Shown piece by piece: positions 40,663-53,300 of a stretch of DNA of 64,000 bases (position 1 is its first letter; every line of letters starts with the position of its first letter). The position numbers and the translations under genes were made by a program. A model generated the notes under the pieces. The model saw nothing but the letters and a program-made list of their open reading frames with translations, was not told where the DNA came from and ran no database searches. The stretch spans positions 5,648,089 to 5,712,088 of the forward strand of contig NZ_AP022610.1 of assembly GCF_010729665.1 (NCBI RefSeq), read 5' to 3'. This DNA is from Mycolicibacterium madagascariense. Its GTDB lineage: Bacteria; Actinomycetota; Actinomycetes; Mycobacteriales; Mycobacteriaceae.

Positions 40663-40973
40663 ATGCGCAACATCCGTCGACTCCTCGTCACCGGCGCCTT
40701 CGCCGCCATGGCGAGTTCAGGTCTGATCGCGTTCGGAGCCGCCACCACGCCTGACTCCAGTCCCGTGGCGTGCGACCAGAACATCGTGCCGTACGACCCG
40801 TACCACCAGACGTGTGGCATTCCGAACCCGATCCCCGCCGTTCCCGGCGCCTCGCCGGGCGCGGGCACCATCATCGCGTGCCGCAACATCCCGGCTGCCT
40901 GTCGCAGGCGGTCAACGGGCCGCAGCTCGTCGCCGTGCCGCGCACCGACACCACGGTGCGGCAGAGTCGCTAG
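40663..40973 (+). pseudogene. Small secreted protein, frameshifted (unit 1)
   Basis: ATG 40663 with GAAGG upstream. Signal peptide [20 protein letters not shown], then a mature part with four cysteines. In unit 1 one G is missing at about 40892 (ATCCCGGCTGCC), which shifts the last 25 residues; the unit-2 copy (49424-49735) is intact. Transcribed against its neighbours. Its stop overlaps the sigM stop within CTAG. Confidence 0.7.
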
Positions 40974-41538
40974 CGGGCCGTCGCGACGCCGTCGAAGGAC
41001 GCCAGCGACTGGGCCAGCTGGCCCGGGCCCGCGAGCATCGACTCTTGACCGTGCCCTCGGGAATCCCGAGCAGGCGGGCGGTCTCCGCGATCGAGTAGCC
41101 CTGCATGTCGACCGCCACCACGACCGCGCGTTGATCGACGGGCAGCCGCAGCAGGGCGCGCTCGACGACGATCGCGGTGTCGACGCGCGCAGTCGGGTCC
41201 CCGATCCGGCAGTCGTCGTCCCCCAGCGGGAGCGCGGCGTGAGTCTTGTTGCGCCGCAAGCGGTCCAGACAACAGTTGACGACGATGCGGTACAGCCAGC
41301 TGCTCACCGACGCGTCGTGGCGGAAGGTCGGCGCCTTGCGGTGGGCGGCGAGCATCGCCTCCTGCAGGGCATCCGCGGCGTCCTCGGGATGGCGGCTGGT
41401 CACCTTCGCCAGCCGGTAGAGCTGCCGCTGGTGGCGGCCGAACAACTCCGCGAAGGCATGTCGATCCCCGGCGACGTGCGCGGCGAGCAACTCCGCATCG
41501 GTGCGGTCCCGACCGTCGTGCGACGCGAAAGTCCCCAT
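40970..41538 (-). pseudogene. sigM: sigM ECF sigma factor, C-terminal frameshift (unit 1)
   Basis: Start ATG 41538. Region 2 (RHAFAELFGRHQRQLYRLAK, DALQEAMLAAH, SSWLYRIVVNCCLDRLRR) and region 4 (LPVDQRAVVVAVDMQGYSIAETARLLGIPEGTVKSR) are complete. A missing T at about 41019 (CAGCTGGCCC versus CAGCTTGGCCC in unit 2) scrambles the last 16 residues, which should read [16 protein letters not shown]. SigM directs genes for secreted and ESX-type proteins. Intact length 189. Confidence 0.85.
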
Positions 41539-41596
41539 GCCCGAACAGTAATGAACGCGCCACCCCTGCCCCGACACTTGTTGTGGGGCGCCTGAC

Positions 41597-44500
41597 TCAG
41601 GAAGCGGCCTTCAGCGTGATCTCGGAGAGGGCGCTGACGCTCTTGCCGTTGACCGACCCCAGCGTGGTGATCCACACCAGCAGGTTGGAGACCGGCGTCG
41701 GGTTGTTGATCGTGATGGTGTTCGTGCCCGGTTTCATCGGCGTCGGGGGTGTCAGCTCGGTGGTCTCGTCGAGCGTCGCCGGCGTCGGTGACTGTGCCGA
41801 GCGAAGTTGAATCGACGTGCCGGTGCTGTTGAGGTTCAACGTCACCGACCCGATGGCCGTCGGCTGCGGCAGCTGCAGGACCAACCCGACCCCGTTCTTG
41901 AAGTTCGGGAACGGCACGGCGTCGCTGTAGATGTCGGTGGACCAGCTCGTCGCGGGATTGCCGTCGATCGCGTTGGCCGCGTCCGCGGGATTGTCGGCCT
42001 CACCGCCGGGCGAAGACCGTTGCGCGAACGGGTTTCACGATCGCCGTGCTCGGCGCACTGGCGCCGGTGCTGCTGCTCGTCGGTGCGTTGAGCCCCAGCT
42101 GGTCCTTGTCCAGCGGACCGCCGACGTCACTGAACACGCCCCGCAGCACCGTCGCCAGCACGACGAGGGCGACGACGAGGATGGCACCCGCCACCGCGGC
42201 GCCGATCAGGACGCCCTTGCGGCGCTTGGCCTTGGCCTCGGGGTCGTCGTCGGCGGCGTAGCGCGCACGGGGCGCCTCGGGCTGGTCGATCGGCGCGATC
42301 AACTCCGTGCGGTCGGCGACGGCGGTGGCTTGCTGCAGCAGGTTGAGCAACGTGGGCGCCGACCTGATGCCGCCGTTCTCCTGCACGGCCCGCACGGCCG
42401 CGGCCGAGATCTGGAACGGGATGGCGCGGTCCATGCTGCGCGGCTCCACCGGCTCGCCCGCGGGATCCCGATCGGCGGCCGCCATGCCGCTGCGCACGCC
42501 GGACTCCGGCAGGGGCCAGCGGTTGACCAGCAGCGCGTAGAGCGCCGCTCCGATGCCGCGAATGTCGTCCTCGGGCGTGGCGGTGGGCAGCGTCGCCGGG
42601 AAGGCGAGCGCGACGTCACCCTCGATGCTGACGCGGATCCTGCCCGGGTGGTCGATCGACAGCGCGACCCCCGCGCGGTGGGCGGCCTCCGCGGCGGCGG
42701 CCAGCGACTGGACCGCCCTGGCACCGCCGATCGCCGACGGCGCGGTCTCGGCCACCTCGGCCAGCGACCCGCCGCGAATCCACTCCGAGACCACCAGGCC
42801 GCCGGAGCCGGTGCGGGCGACGTCGAGCACGCGAGCCACGCCGGTCGAGTTGACCGAACTCAAACGCATTGTGCGCGAGGATCTCGGTCAGTTCCTCGTC
42901 GGGAAGCACGGCGTCGGGATCGATGAAGGTCAGAGCGACCTGACGGTCGAGCACCGTGTCCATCGCATGCCAGAACTGCAGGTGCGGAGGCCCGCCGTGA
43001 AACACCAGGAGGCGGTAGCGCCCGCCGGCGATGGTGGCGCCGGGAATGAGGTGGACCTCGTCGTCGGCCGTGGCGGCCTCGATCGCCGGTTCCCCCGGCA
43101 CGGCAAACGCCGTCGGTTCGCGGGTGGGGTCGCCGGCGTAGTCGGCGGAGGCCGTCCCGACGGCGGCAGATGAGACTCCGCCGGCACGTCGGGTTGGAAG
43201 TCGTCGACGCTCTGTCGCGGGATGCGGGTGGTCGCGCCGCTCGCCTCGGTGCGGAATCGCCCGCGGGGTCGTCGGTCACCGCTGGTCCTTTCCGAAGCCC
43301 GGCACCGGCGACGGTCGCCGGAGGCCCGCCCTGCCACGCCGGAGGAATTTGACGCGACGGTAACGGACGGAAATTGCTCTGATCAGAGTACGTGAGGGGC
43401 ATACCGCGGCGAGGTGGGTCGGGCACCCGACCCCGGGGACGGGGTTCGCTCGGAACGGCTCGCCCGCGTCCGAGCCGGCGCCGGACCGCCGCGGCGGCGG
43501 CGAGCGCGTCGGGCACCTTGGCGGTCAGCAGCACCGTCGCGATGATCGGCGCCATGATGAGGCCGAGCACCAGCAGCCGCAGGATCGACCCGGCGCCGCC
43601 ATGGTGCTCGGTGAGCGTCCCGAGGCCCAGCAGTCGGTCGACGACGTGCGCGACCAGGCCCGCGAGCAACGACCCCGCCACGGTGACGAGGATGGTCCGC
43701 ACCACGTCGAGGCTGATCATTCGTCCGCCCGGCGGTTTGAGATTGGCCCTCAGCATGACGTGGCCGACGACGGCACCGGCCAGGAAGCCGAGCCCGTTGG
43801 CGAACCCGAGATAACCGGCGACGAGTTCGGGATCGTCGGTGAGATGCGGCGCGGCGAGCGAGGCGATGACCTTGACCGCGGTGATCACGACGATGAGCAC
43901 GATGGGGGTCCACGGCTGTTCCCTGGCATAGAAGACCCGCGTCTGCAGCAGCAGCATCGAATACGGCAGCAGGGTGAACGCCGACAGCGTGAGCGCCATC
44001 CCGAGGTAGCCGGCGTCCACCTGGCCGAAGTTCCCGTACGCGAACAGCGCACTGCCGATCGCCGGGCCCGCGACGGTCATGAACGCCACGACCGGGATGA
44101 GCGTCAGCAGCGTCAGGCGGGTCGCGAACGACAGGTCGGCGAGCACCGCGGGCTGATCGTCGGCCGCGGCGTTGCGCGAGAGCCGCGGCATCACCACCGT
44201 CAGCACCGTCACGCCGATCATGCCGAACGGGAGTTGGAGCACGAGCCACGCGTAGTTGTAGATGGCCGGGCCCGAAGCCGCTGCGTGACTGGCGATTTGG
44301 TTGCCCACGATGAGGCCGGCCTGGCTGATCAAGACGTAGAGCACCATGGCGGCGGCCATCCCGCCGAACTTCTTGATCCGGTCGTCGAGGCCCCACAGCG
44401 GGCGCATGCTGATCCGCTCGCGGCGTACGGCGACGAACACCATCGCGGTCTGGGCCACCACGCCGAGGGTCGTGCCGATGCCCAGGACCAACAGCTTGGC

Positions 44501-45172
44501 GGTGCCCATCGCGACGGGGTTCAGCGACAGTTCGCCGGGCACGACGACGAAGACGCCGAGGATCGCCAGGCCCACCACGTTGTTCAGCACCGGCGCCCAC
44601 GCCGGCGGCCCAAAGACGTTGCGCGTGTTGAGGATTGCCATGAACACCGACGACAGGCCGTAGAAGATGATCTGCGGCAGCAGCAGGTAGGCGAACGCCA
44701 CGGTCAGCGATCGGTCGACCTTCGGATCGCCGCCGAGCATCAGTCGGACGAGCAACGGCGCGGCGGCCACCGAGACCACCGTCGCCACCACCAGCAGTGC
44801 GGTCGTCAGCGTCAGCAGGCGGCGTACGAACGCCGTGCCCCCGTCGGCGTCGTCGCGCTCCGCGCGGGCCAGCACGGGTACGAAGATCGCGGTGAACGTC
44901 GCCTCGAGCACCAGCGCGGCGATCAGGTTGGGCAGCTGGTTGGACACCGAGAAGGCGCTCAGCAGCGGTCCGCCGAGGATCGTGGCCAGCAGGAGGATGC
45001 GGAGGAAGCCGGTGATGCGGCTAATCAACGTCGCGAGCGCCATGCCCCACGACCGCGAGACGACGGCCGAGTCGGTCAGTTCGGGGGCACCGGCGCGGCG
45101 GCGCGGCGCTGCGCCCTGCGGGATCCGCTGCGGTGCGCGCGGCGGCACCCTGGGCGGCCGGACGGCATTCAC
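41597..45172 (-). pseudogene. murJ: murJ lipid II flippase-pseudokinase fusion, frameshifted (unit 1)
   Basis: About 1190 codons from GTG 45172, whose TGA overlap with DUF6049 is GTGA. The first 540 residues are a MATE/MOP-type flippase with about 14 helices (MALATLISRITGFLRILLLAT). A proline-rich linker leads to a pseudokinase (YRLLVFHGGPPHLQFWHAMD ... lacking HRD and DFG), one more membrane helix (VLIGAAVAGAILVVALVVL) and a secreted beta-rich domain. MurJ exports lipid II; PknB phosphorylates the pseudokinase and FhaA binds it. Frames break near 43245, 42885 and 42015; the flippase part is open here. Confidence 0.88.
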
Positions 45173-45863
45173 AGGGGGCCGTCCTCGTGGGCCAGCGCGA
45201 CGTCCAACGGGTCCGGCCTGCGCTCACCGTCGCGCCGCGACGGGCGGTCGAGGTCGGCGCGGTCGGGTTGGCCTCGGAACCGATGCCACAGCCGGCGTCC
45301 CGCGAGCAGCACCAGCACCGCCCCGGCGGACAGCGTGATGAAGAACAGCACCTTGCCGTAGGCGTTCGAGTGCACCGACAGCCGCACCGGTTCGCCAAGG
45401 GGCAGACCGTCGGCGGTCTGGAGGGCGACGTCGACGGCCACGCGCTGGGTGAAGTGCACCTCGATGGGCACGCGCAGCGGCCGGGAGGCAGTTCGATCTC
45501 GCCCATGTTCGTCACGGTCATCCCCGGCGGGGCGTCGACGTCGAGGCGCACCCGGATGGGCACGGGCAGATCGTTGCGCAGGGCCAGCGGCAGCGGACTG
45601 CGTTCGGTCGCCAGGGTAGGAGCCGCCGGGGTTGACGATCGTGACGGCGTGCAGCAGGTCCTCGACCGTGGTGCCGACGACGCCGACCCGCTGCCCGCCC
45701 AGGCCGTTGCGGGCATCGGGGGCGACCGACTGACTCAGCGCCCGCAGCATGTCCTCCCGCAGCGGCGCGGTGTACTGCGGCCCGGTCAGGCCGGTGCGCG
45801 GGTCGGTGGTCAGCGCCCCGGTCAGTCCCCACAGCCGAGCGGTGACGTTCGAGATGTCCGACG
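45169..45863 (-). pseudogene. DUF6049 gene, C-terminal fragment at the duplication junction
   Basis: The 3' portion of the DUF6049 gene (full version at 53927-56313), cut at 45863 by the duplication joint. It ends with the membrane helix KVLFFITLSAGAVLVLL and LAHEDGPL. Frames break near 45616, where GT is lost, and near 45480, where 8 nt are absent relative to unit 2. Confidence 0.85.
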
Positions 45864-46300
45864 ACCGGACCCGTGAGTGCCGACGCCGTCTTGTTGACGA
45901 CGGTGGGCGTCGAGTCGGGGGAGGACGGCGACGGGCTCACCCGGGCTTTGATGGCTGCGGTCGTCGGGGACCTGGTGCGACGAGGCGTCCGCGCCCTCGA
46001 GTCCTACGGCAGGACGCCCGACGCAGCGGAACTGTCTGACCCACAACGGGTTTCGCCGGACCTGCGCCCGCGGTCGCGGTCCTCGGCGACTGTTCGGTGG
46101 AGCAGTGCGTGACCGACGCGGAGTTCCTCGCCGACGTCGGCTTCGAGGTCGTCGCGCCGCATCGGTACTTCCCGCGGATGCGGCTCGAACTCGAGCAGGG
46201 GCTGGGATGGAAGGCCGACGTCGAAGCAGCGCTGGAGCGACTCCTGGTGAGCGCCGAGCTGAAGCAGCCCGTCGGAGCCGGCGCGAGCCTGCGCGCGTGA
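45864..46300 (+). pseudogene. Acetyltransferase-like gene, 5'-truncated copy (unit 2)
   Basis: The last 145 codons of the gene at 36787-37536, lacking start and promoter because the unit begins inside the gene. One C is missing at about 46069 (TGCGCCCGCGG versus TGCGCCCCGCGG), so the frame also breaks. Confidence 0.9.
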
Positions 46301-46301
46301 C

Positions 46302-47494
46302 TCAGCTCTGGGCGGCGCGCTGCTGTTCGACCGACCGCTTCGTGGGCGAGCAGTTCGGCGAAGGTGAACGTGCCCGTCGGACGATCGTTCTTGCCCAGCA
46401 GATAGAGCCGTTTGACGGCCGCGAGTATGCCCTCGGACAACGCGTCACGCACCTGCCCGGACACCAGCAGATCCCGGTCGTGCGCATTGGTGATGTAGCC
46501 GACGTCGATCTGCACGGTGGGCATGCGCGTCAGGCGCAGCAGATCCCACGTGCGGCCGTGCGTGCGGCAGTCGCGTAATCCCGTGCGCGCCACCAACTCT
46601 CGCTGCACGAAGTCCGCGAGGTTGCGGCCGATGGTCGACACCGAGCCGTGCGAATTGCCGAAGTGGAACGATGCGACGCCGTTGGCGGGGAGCCGGGCAG
46701 GCGGCGCAGCGCAGGCTGATCATCAGATCGGCGCCCACGGTGTTCGCCGTCGCGGCGCGCTCGGCGTCGGAGGGACTGCGACCGACAGGCCGGGACAGGA
46801 AGGTCTCCATGCCGATCGCCGTCATCCGGCCTTCGAGGCGACTCGCGAGGTCCCACAGGATGTCGGCTTCGCTGATGGGTCCGTCGGGACCGTTCATGAT
46901 GGGCCCGTGGTCGTCGCCACCGCGGCCCGGATCGATGATGATGCGCTTGCCCGACAGCCGCGGCCCGGAGCGGCGGACCAACTCCTCCTCGCGGATCGCG
47001 TGCAGCGAGCCACCCGTCACGCGGGAGCCGAGGAAGTACAGCGAGCGCAGCGTCTCCGGACCGCAGATGCCGTCCGGGTACAAGCCGTACTCGCGCTGAT
47101 AGGACATCAGACCGTTGTGGGTCTGCAAACCGAAGTGGCCGTCGACGAGGCCGGTGTAGAACCCGAGGTCCTGCAACCGGGCCTGCAGCGTCGCGACGTC
47201 GTCGCCGTACATCGGCGCGCCGAACTGGTGCGCGAGTGTCCGTGCCCCCAGCCGGTAGGACGCCTCCTTCAGCGCGCGGTACGTGGCCTCTCCGACCACG
47301 CCGTCGACCAGCAACCCCCGGTGCTGCTGGAAGGCGCGGACCGCGTGATCCAGGTCGTCGTCGAAGGCATCGAAGGCCACGTGCTTGCCCGTGGTGAGGT
47401 CCGCGTCGGAGTTGTCGAGCAGCCCCAACGCCGCCAATGCCGCCCGAATCTCGGCCACGGGGATTCCCCGATCGCCGCGGCGCAGACTAGACAT
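46302..47494 (-). pseudogene. cwlM: cwlM, frameshifted copy (unit 2)
   Basis: Start ATG 47494. Relative to the intact unit-1 gene it has an extra TCC (one inserted residue, near 46985), two single-base losses near 46687 and 46700, and one inserted T near 46340. The amidase-like domain therefore reads in the wrong frame after ISLRCAA. Confidence 0.9.
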
Positions 47495-47578
47495 GAACAG
47501 AATTGTCGCAGACAGAACCGGTAATTCTGAAACCTCCAGGCCAGTCGGGAAACCACGGCTGCCGTTGCCGGAGGCCGA

Positions 47579-47913
47579 TCAGAACGACGTCGGACAGCTC
47601 GCGCAGCAGCGGCCTTGCCCTTCGTGCCGACGATGCGCTTGACCGGCTGACCATCCTTGAACAGGATCAACGTCGGTATCGACACCACCTGGAAGTCGCG
47701 GGCGGTGCCGGGGTTGGCGTCGACGTCCATCTTCGCGACGGTGAGTGCGCCAGCCTTCTCGTTGGCAATCTCCTCCAGCACCGGGGCGATCATCTTGCAG
47801 GGACCGCACCAGGTGGCCCAGAAGTCCACCAGCACGGGAGTGCTGCTGGACAGGACGTCGCTGGAGAACGAATCGTCGGTGACGGCGACGGTCGCGCTGG
47901 TGGTTTCACTCAT
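47579..47913 (-). pseudogene. trxA: trxA, frameshifted copy (unit 2)
   Basis: Start ATG 47913. Shares the 2-base C-terminal lesion with unit 1 (GCCGCTGCTG) and has an additional A at about 47583 that removes the natural TGA. The thioredoxin core with WCGPCK is intact. Confidence 0.85.
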
Positions 47914-47929
47914 GTCGGGCTCCTCGGGG

Positions 47930-48895
<966 letters not shown>

Positions 48896-48915
48896 TTCCG
48901 CCTTTCTGGGTACGC

Positions 48916-49267
48916 CTATAACACCAGCGTAAGCCCGGCTGTTCCGCGACGGCGCCTCGGACGCGTCACCGGCGGCCCCAGCGGCGCCACCGCCGGCGGC
49001 CCGGTGGCGGACCGAGCGCAGGGCGCGCTCGACGCGCGCGGTGACGTCCGGCGGGACGGCGTCGGCGGTCTCGGCGTCCGCGGCCAGGGCGGCCAGTTGC
49101 TGCGGCACCCGGTCCAGCGCGGCGAGGCGGTCGGCGACGTGTGGATCGGCAGCGGCACGGCTGCGCAGGCGGGCCGCGGTGCCCTCGTCGAGCAGACCGT
49201 CCCGCAGCGCGGACAGCAGTTCCCACGGGACCCGATCGCCGTCGTGATCGTCTGCCACGCTGTCCAC
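48916..49267 (-). pseudogene. Anti-sigma-like gene, copy without its own stop (unit 2)
   Basis: Same N-domain as 40204-40506, from GTG 49267. Two bases fewer near 49013 put it in a frame that runs on into trxB without a stop; a third frame ends at TAG 48916-48918. The reading frame of the C-terminus cannot be decided from these data. Confidence 0.55.
48920..48945 (-). promoter_or_regulatory. SigH/SigR-type promoter of trxB-trxA (unit 2)
   Basis: Same GGAAC-N18-GTT element as at 40158-40183, 25 bp before the unit-2 trxB start. Confidence 0.55.
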
Positions 49268-49423
49268 CGAACGCGTCTCCTGCCGGGTCGAGCCGTCGCG
49301 CGTCAGTACACCATTGCGCTGCCCGTATCGGGAATTCCGCGGCTCGCCCGTTCGTTGGCTGAGGGGTAGCTGATAAGGCCCTCGGCCACCTTGACATCTC
49401 GCCGAACACGAACGAAGGCCCTC

Positions 49424-49735
49424 ATGCGCAACATCCGTCGACTCCTCGTCACCGGCGCCTTCGCCGCCATGGCGAGTTCAGGTCTGATCGCGTTCGGAGC
49501 CGCCACCACGCCTGACTCCAGTCCCGTGGCGTGCGACCAGAACATCGTGCCGTACGACCCGTACCACCAGACGTGTGGCATTCCGAACCCGATCCCCGCC
49601 GTTCCCGGCGCCTCGCCGGGCGCGGGCACCATCATCGCGTGCCGCAACATCCCGGGCTGCCTGTCGCAGGCGGTCAACGGGCCGCAGCTCGTCGCCGTGC
49701 CGCGCACCGACACCACGGTGCGGCAGAGTCGCTAG
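49424..49735 (+). CDS. Small secreted cysteine-containing protein, intact copy (unit 2)
   Basis: 103 residues from ATG 49424 with GAAGG upstream. Signal peptide [20 protein letters not shown]; mature chain with cysteines at about 39, 53, 76 and 82 ([37 protein letters not shown]), which could form two disulfides. No family recognised. It lies on the opposite strand between sigM and the anti-sigma-like gene, and ends tail to tail with sigM, sharing CTAG. Confidence 0.75.
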   Translation: MRNIRRLLVTGAFAAMASSGLIAFGAATTPDSSPVACDQNIVPYDPYHQTCGIPNPIPAVPGASPGAGTIIACRNIPGCLSQAVNGPQLVAVPRTDTTVRQSR

Positions 49736-50300
49736 CGGGCCGTCGCGACGCCGTCGAAGGACGCCAGCGACTGGGCCAGCTTGGCCCGGGCCCGCGAGCA
49801 TCGACTCTTGACCGTGCCCTCGGGAATCCCGAGCAGGCGGGCGGTCTCCGCGATCGAGTAGCCCTGCATGTCGACCGCCACCACGACCGCGCGTTGATCG
49901 ACGGGCAGCCGCAGCAGGGCGCGCTCGACGACGATCGCGGTGTCGACGCGCGCAGTCGGGTCCCCGATCCGGCAGTCGTCGTCCCCCAGCGGGAGCGCGG
50001 CGTGAGTCTTGTTGCGCCGCAAGCGGTCCAGACAACAGTTGACGACGATGCGGTACAGCCAGCTGCTCACCGACGCGTCGTGGCGGAAGGTCGGCGCCTT
50101 GCGTGGGCGGCGAGCATCGCCTCCTGCAGGGCATCCGCGGCGTCCTCGGGATGGCGGCTGGTCACCTTCGCCAGCCGGTAGAGCTGCCGCTGGTGGCGGC
50201 CGAACAACTCCGCGAAGGCATGTCGATCCCCGGCGACGTGCGCGGCGAGCAACTCCGCATCGGTGCGGTCCCGACCGTCGTGCGACGCGAAAGTCCCCAT
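49732..50300 (-). pseudogene. sigM: sigM, frameshifted copy (unit 2)
   Basis: Start ATG 50300. A missing G at about 50104 (TTGCGTGGGC versus TTGCGGTGGGC in unit 1) breaks the frame after AMLAAH, in region 2, while the C-terminus [16 protein letters not shown] is correct. Unit 1 has the opposite pattern. Confidence 0.88.
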
Positions 50301-50358
50301 GCCCGAACAGTAATGAACGCGCCACCCCTGCCCCGACACTTGTTGTGGGGCGCCTGAC

Positions 50359-53300
50359 TCAGGAAGCGGCCTTCAGCGTGATCTCGGAGAGGGCGCTGAC
50401 GCTCTTGCCGTTGACCGACCCCAGCGTGGTGATCCACACCAGCAGGTTGGAGACCGGCGTCGGGTTGTTGATCGTGATGGTGTTCGTGCCCGGTTTCATC
50501 GGCGTCGGGGGTGTCAGCTCGGTGGTCTCGTCGAGCGTCGCCGGCGTCGGTGACTGTGCCGAGCGAAGTTGAATCGACGTGCCGGTGCTGTTGAGGTTCA
50601 ACGTCACCGACCCGATGGCCGTCGGCTGCGGCAGCTGCAGGACCAACCCGACCCCGTTCTTGAAGTTCGGGAACGGCACGGCGTCGCTGTAGATGTCGGT
50701 GGACCAGCTCGTCGCGGGATTGCCGTCGATCGCGTTGGCCGCGTCCGCGGGATTGTCGGCCTCACCGCCGGGCGAGACCGTTGCGCGAACGGGTTTCACG
50801 ATCGCCGTGCTCGGCGCACTGGCGCCGGTGCTGCTGCTCGTCGGTGCGTTGAGCCCCAGCTGGTCCTTGTCCAGCGGACCGCCGACGTCACTGAACACGC
50901 CCCCGCAGCACCGTCGCCAGCACGACGAGGGCGACGACGAGGATGGCACCCGCCACCGCGGCGCCGATCAGGACGCCCTTGCGGCGCTTGGCCTTGGCCT
51001 CGGGGTCGTCGTCGGCGGCGTAGCGCGCACGGGGGCGCCTCGGGCTGGTCGATCGGCGCGATCAACTCCGTGCGGTCGGCGACGGCGGTGGCTTGCTGCA
51101 GCAGGTTGAGCAACGTGGGCGCCGACCTGATGCCGCCGTTCTCCTGCACGGCCCGCACGGCCGCGGCCGAGATCTGGAACGGGATGGCGCGGTCCATGCT
51201 GCGCGGCTCCACCGGCTCGCCCGCGGGATCCCGATCGGCGGCCGCCATGCCGCTGCGCACGCCGGACTCCGGCAGGGGCCAGCGGTTGACCAGCAGCGCG
51301 TAGAGCGCCGCTCCGATGCCGCGAATGTCGTCCTCGGGCGTGGCGGTGGGCAGCGTCGCCGGGAAGGCGAGCGCGACGTCACCCTCGATGCTGACGCGGA
51401 TCCTGCCCGGGTGGTCGATCGACAGCGCGACCCCCGCGCGGTGGGCGGCCTCCGCGGCGGCGGCCAGCGACTGGACCGCCCTGGCACCGCCGATCGCCGA
51501 CGGCGCGGTCTCGGCCACCTCGGCCAGCGACCCGCCGCGAATCCACTCCGAGACCACCAGGCCGCCGGAGCCGGTGCGGGCGACGTCGAGCACGCGAGCC
51601 ACGCCGGTCGAGTTGACCGAACTCAAACGCATTGTGCGCGAGAGGATCTCGGTCAGTTCCTCGTCGGGAAGCACGGCGTCGGGATCGATGAAGGTCAGAG
51701 CGACCTGACGGTCGAGCACCGTGTCCATCGCATGCCAGAACTGCAGGTGCGGAGGCCCGCCGTGAAACACCAGGAGGCGGTAGCGCCCGCCGGCGATGGT
51801 GGCGCCGGGAATGAGGTGGACCTCGTCGTCGGCCGTGGCGGCCTCGATCGCCGGTTCCCCCGGCACGGCAAACGCCGTCGGTTCGCGGGTGGGGTCGCCG
51901 GCGTAGTCGGCGGGAGGCCGTCCCGACGGCGGCAGATGAGACTCCGCCGGCACGTCGGGTTGGAAGTCGTCGACGCTCTGTCGCGGGATGCGGGTGGTCG
52001 CGCCGCTCGCCTCGGGTGCGGAATCGCCCGCGGGGTCGTCGGTCACCGCTGGTCCTTTCCGAAGCCCGGCACCGGCGACGGTCGCCGGAGGCCCGCCCTG
52101 CCACGCCGGAGGAATTTGACGCGACGGTAACGGACGGAAATTGCTCTGATCAGAGTACGTGAGGGGCATACCGCGGCGAGGTGGGTCGGGCACCCGACCC
52201 GGGACGGGTTCGCTCGGAACGGCTCGCCCGCGTCCGAGCCGGCGCCGGACCGCCGCGGCGGCGGCGAGCGCGTCGGGCACCTTGGCGGTCAGCAGCACCG
52301 TCGCGATGATCGGCGCCATGATGAGGCCGAGCACCAGCAGCCGCAGGATCGACCCGGCGCCGCCATGGTGCTCGGTGAGCGTCCAGGCCCAGCAGTCGGT
52401 CGACGACGTGCGCGACCAGGCCCGCGAGCAACGACCCGCCACGGTGACGAGGATGGTCCGCACCACGTCGAGGCTGATCATTCGTCCGCCCGGCGGTTTG
52501 AGATTGGCCCTCAGCATGACGTGGCCGACGACGGCACCGGCCAGGAAGCCGAGCCCGTTGGCGAACCCGAGATAACCGGCGACGAGTTCGGGATCGTCGG
52601 TGAGATGCGGCGCGGCGAGCGAGGCGATGACCTTGACCGCGGTGATCACGACGATGAGCACGATGGGGGTCCACGGCTGTTCCCTGGCATAGAAGACCCG
52701 CGTCTGCAGCAGCAGCATCGAATACGGCAGCAGGGTGAACGCCGACAGCGTGAGCGCCATCCCGAGGTAGCCGGCGTCCACCTGGCCGAAGTTCCCGTAC
52801 GCGAACAGCGCACTGCCGATCGCCGGGCCCGCGACGGTCATGAACGCCACGACCGGGATGAGCGTCAGCAGCGTCAGGCGGGTCGCGAACGACAGGTCGG
52901 CGAGCACCGCGGGCTGATCGTCGGCCGCGGCGTTGCGCGAGAGCCGCGGCATCACCACCGTCAGCACCGTCACGCCGATCATGCCGAACGGGAGTTGGAG
53001 CACGAGCCACGCGTAGTTGTAGATGGCCGGGCCCGAAGCCGCTGCGTGACTGGCGATTTGGTTGCCCACGATGAGGCCGGCCTGGCTGATCAAGACGTAG
53101 AGCACCATGGCGGCGGCCATCCCGCCGAACTTCTTGATCCGGTCGTCGAGGCCCCACAGCGGGCGCATGCTGATCCGCTCGCGGCGTACGGCGACGAACA
53201 CCATCGCGGTCTGGGCCACCACGCCGAGGGTCGTGCCGATGCCCAGGACCAACAGCTTGGCGGTGCCCATCGCGACGGGGTTCAGCGACAGTTCGCCGGG

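Larger units (their letters stand above)
37099..45863. repeat. Tandem direct duplication, unit 1 (8.77 kb)
   Basis: Begins ACCGGACCCGTGAGTGCC inside the acetyltransferase-like gene and ends GATGTCCGACG inside the DUF6049 gene. The same block follows directly at 45864-54629. I found about 26 length differences, nearly all of 1-3 nt and many in G or C runs, and no substitution. Genes inside: part of the acetyltransferase, cwlM, trxA, trxB, an anti-sigma-like gene, a secreted protein, sigM, murJ fusion, and part of DUF6049. Confidence 0.95.
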
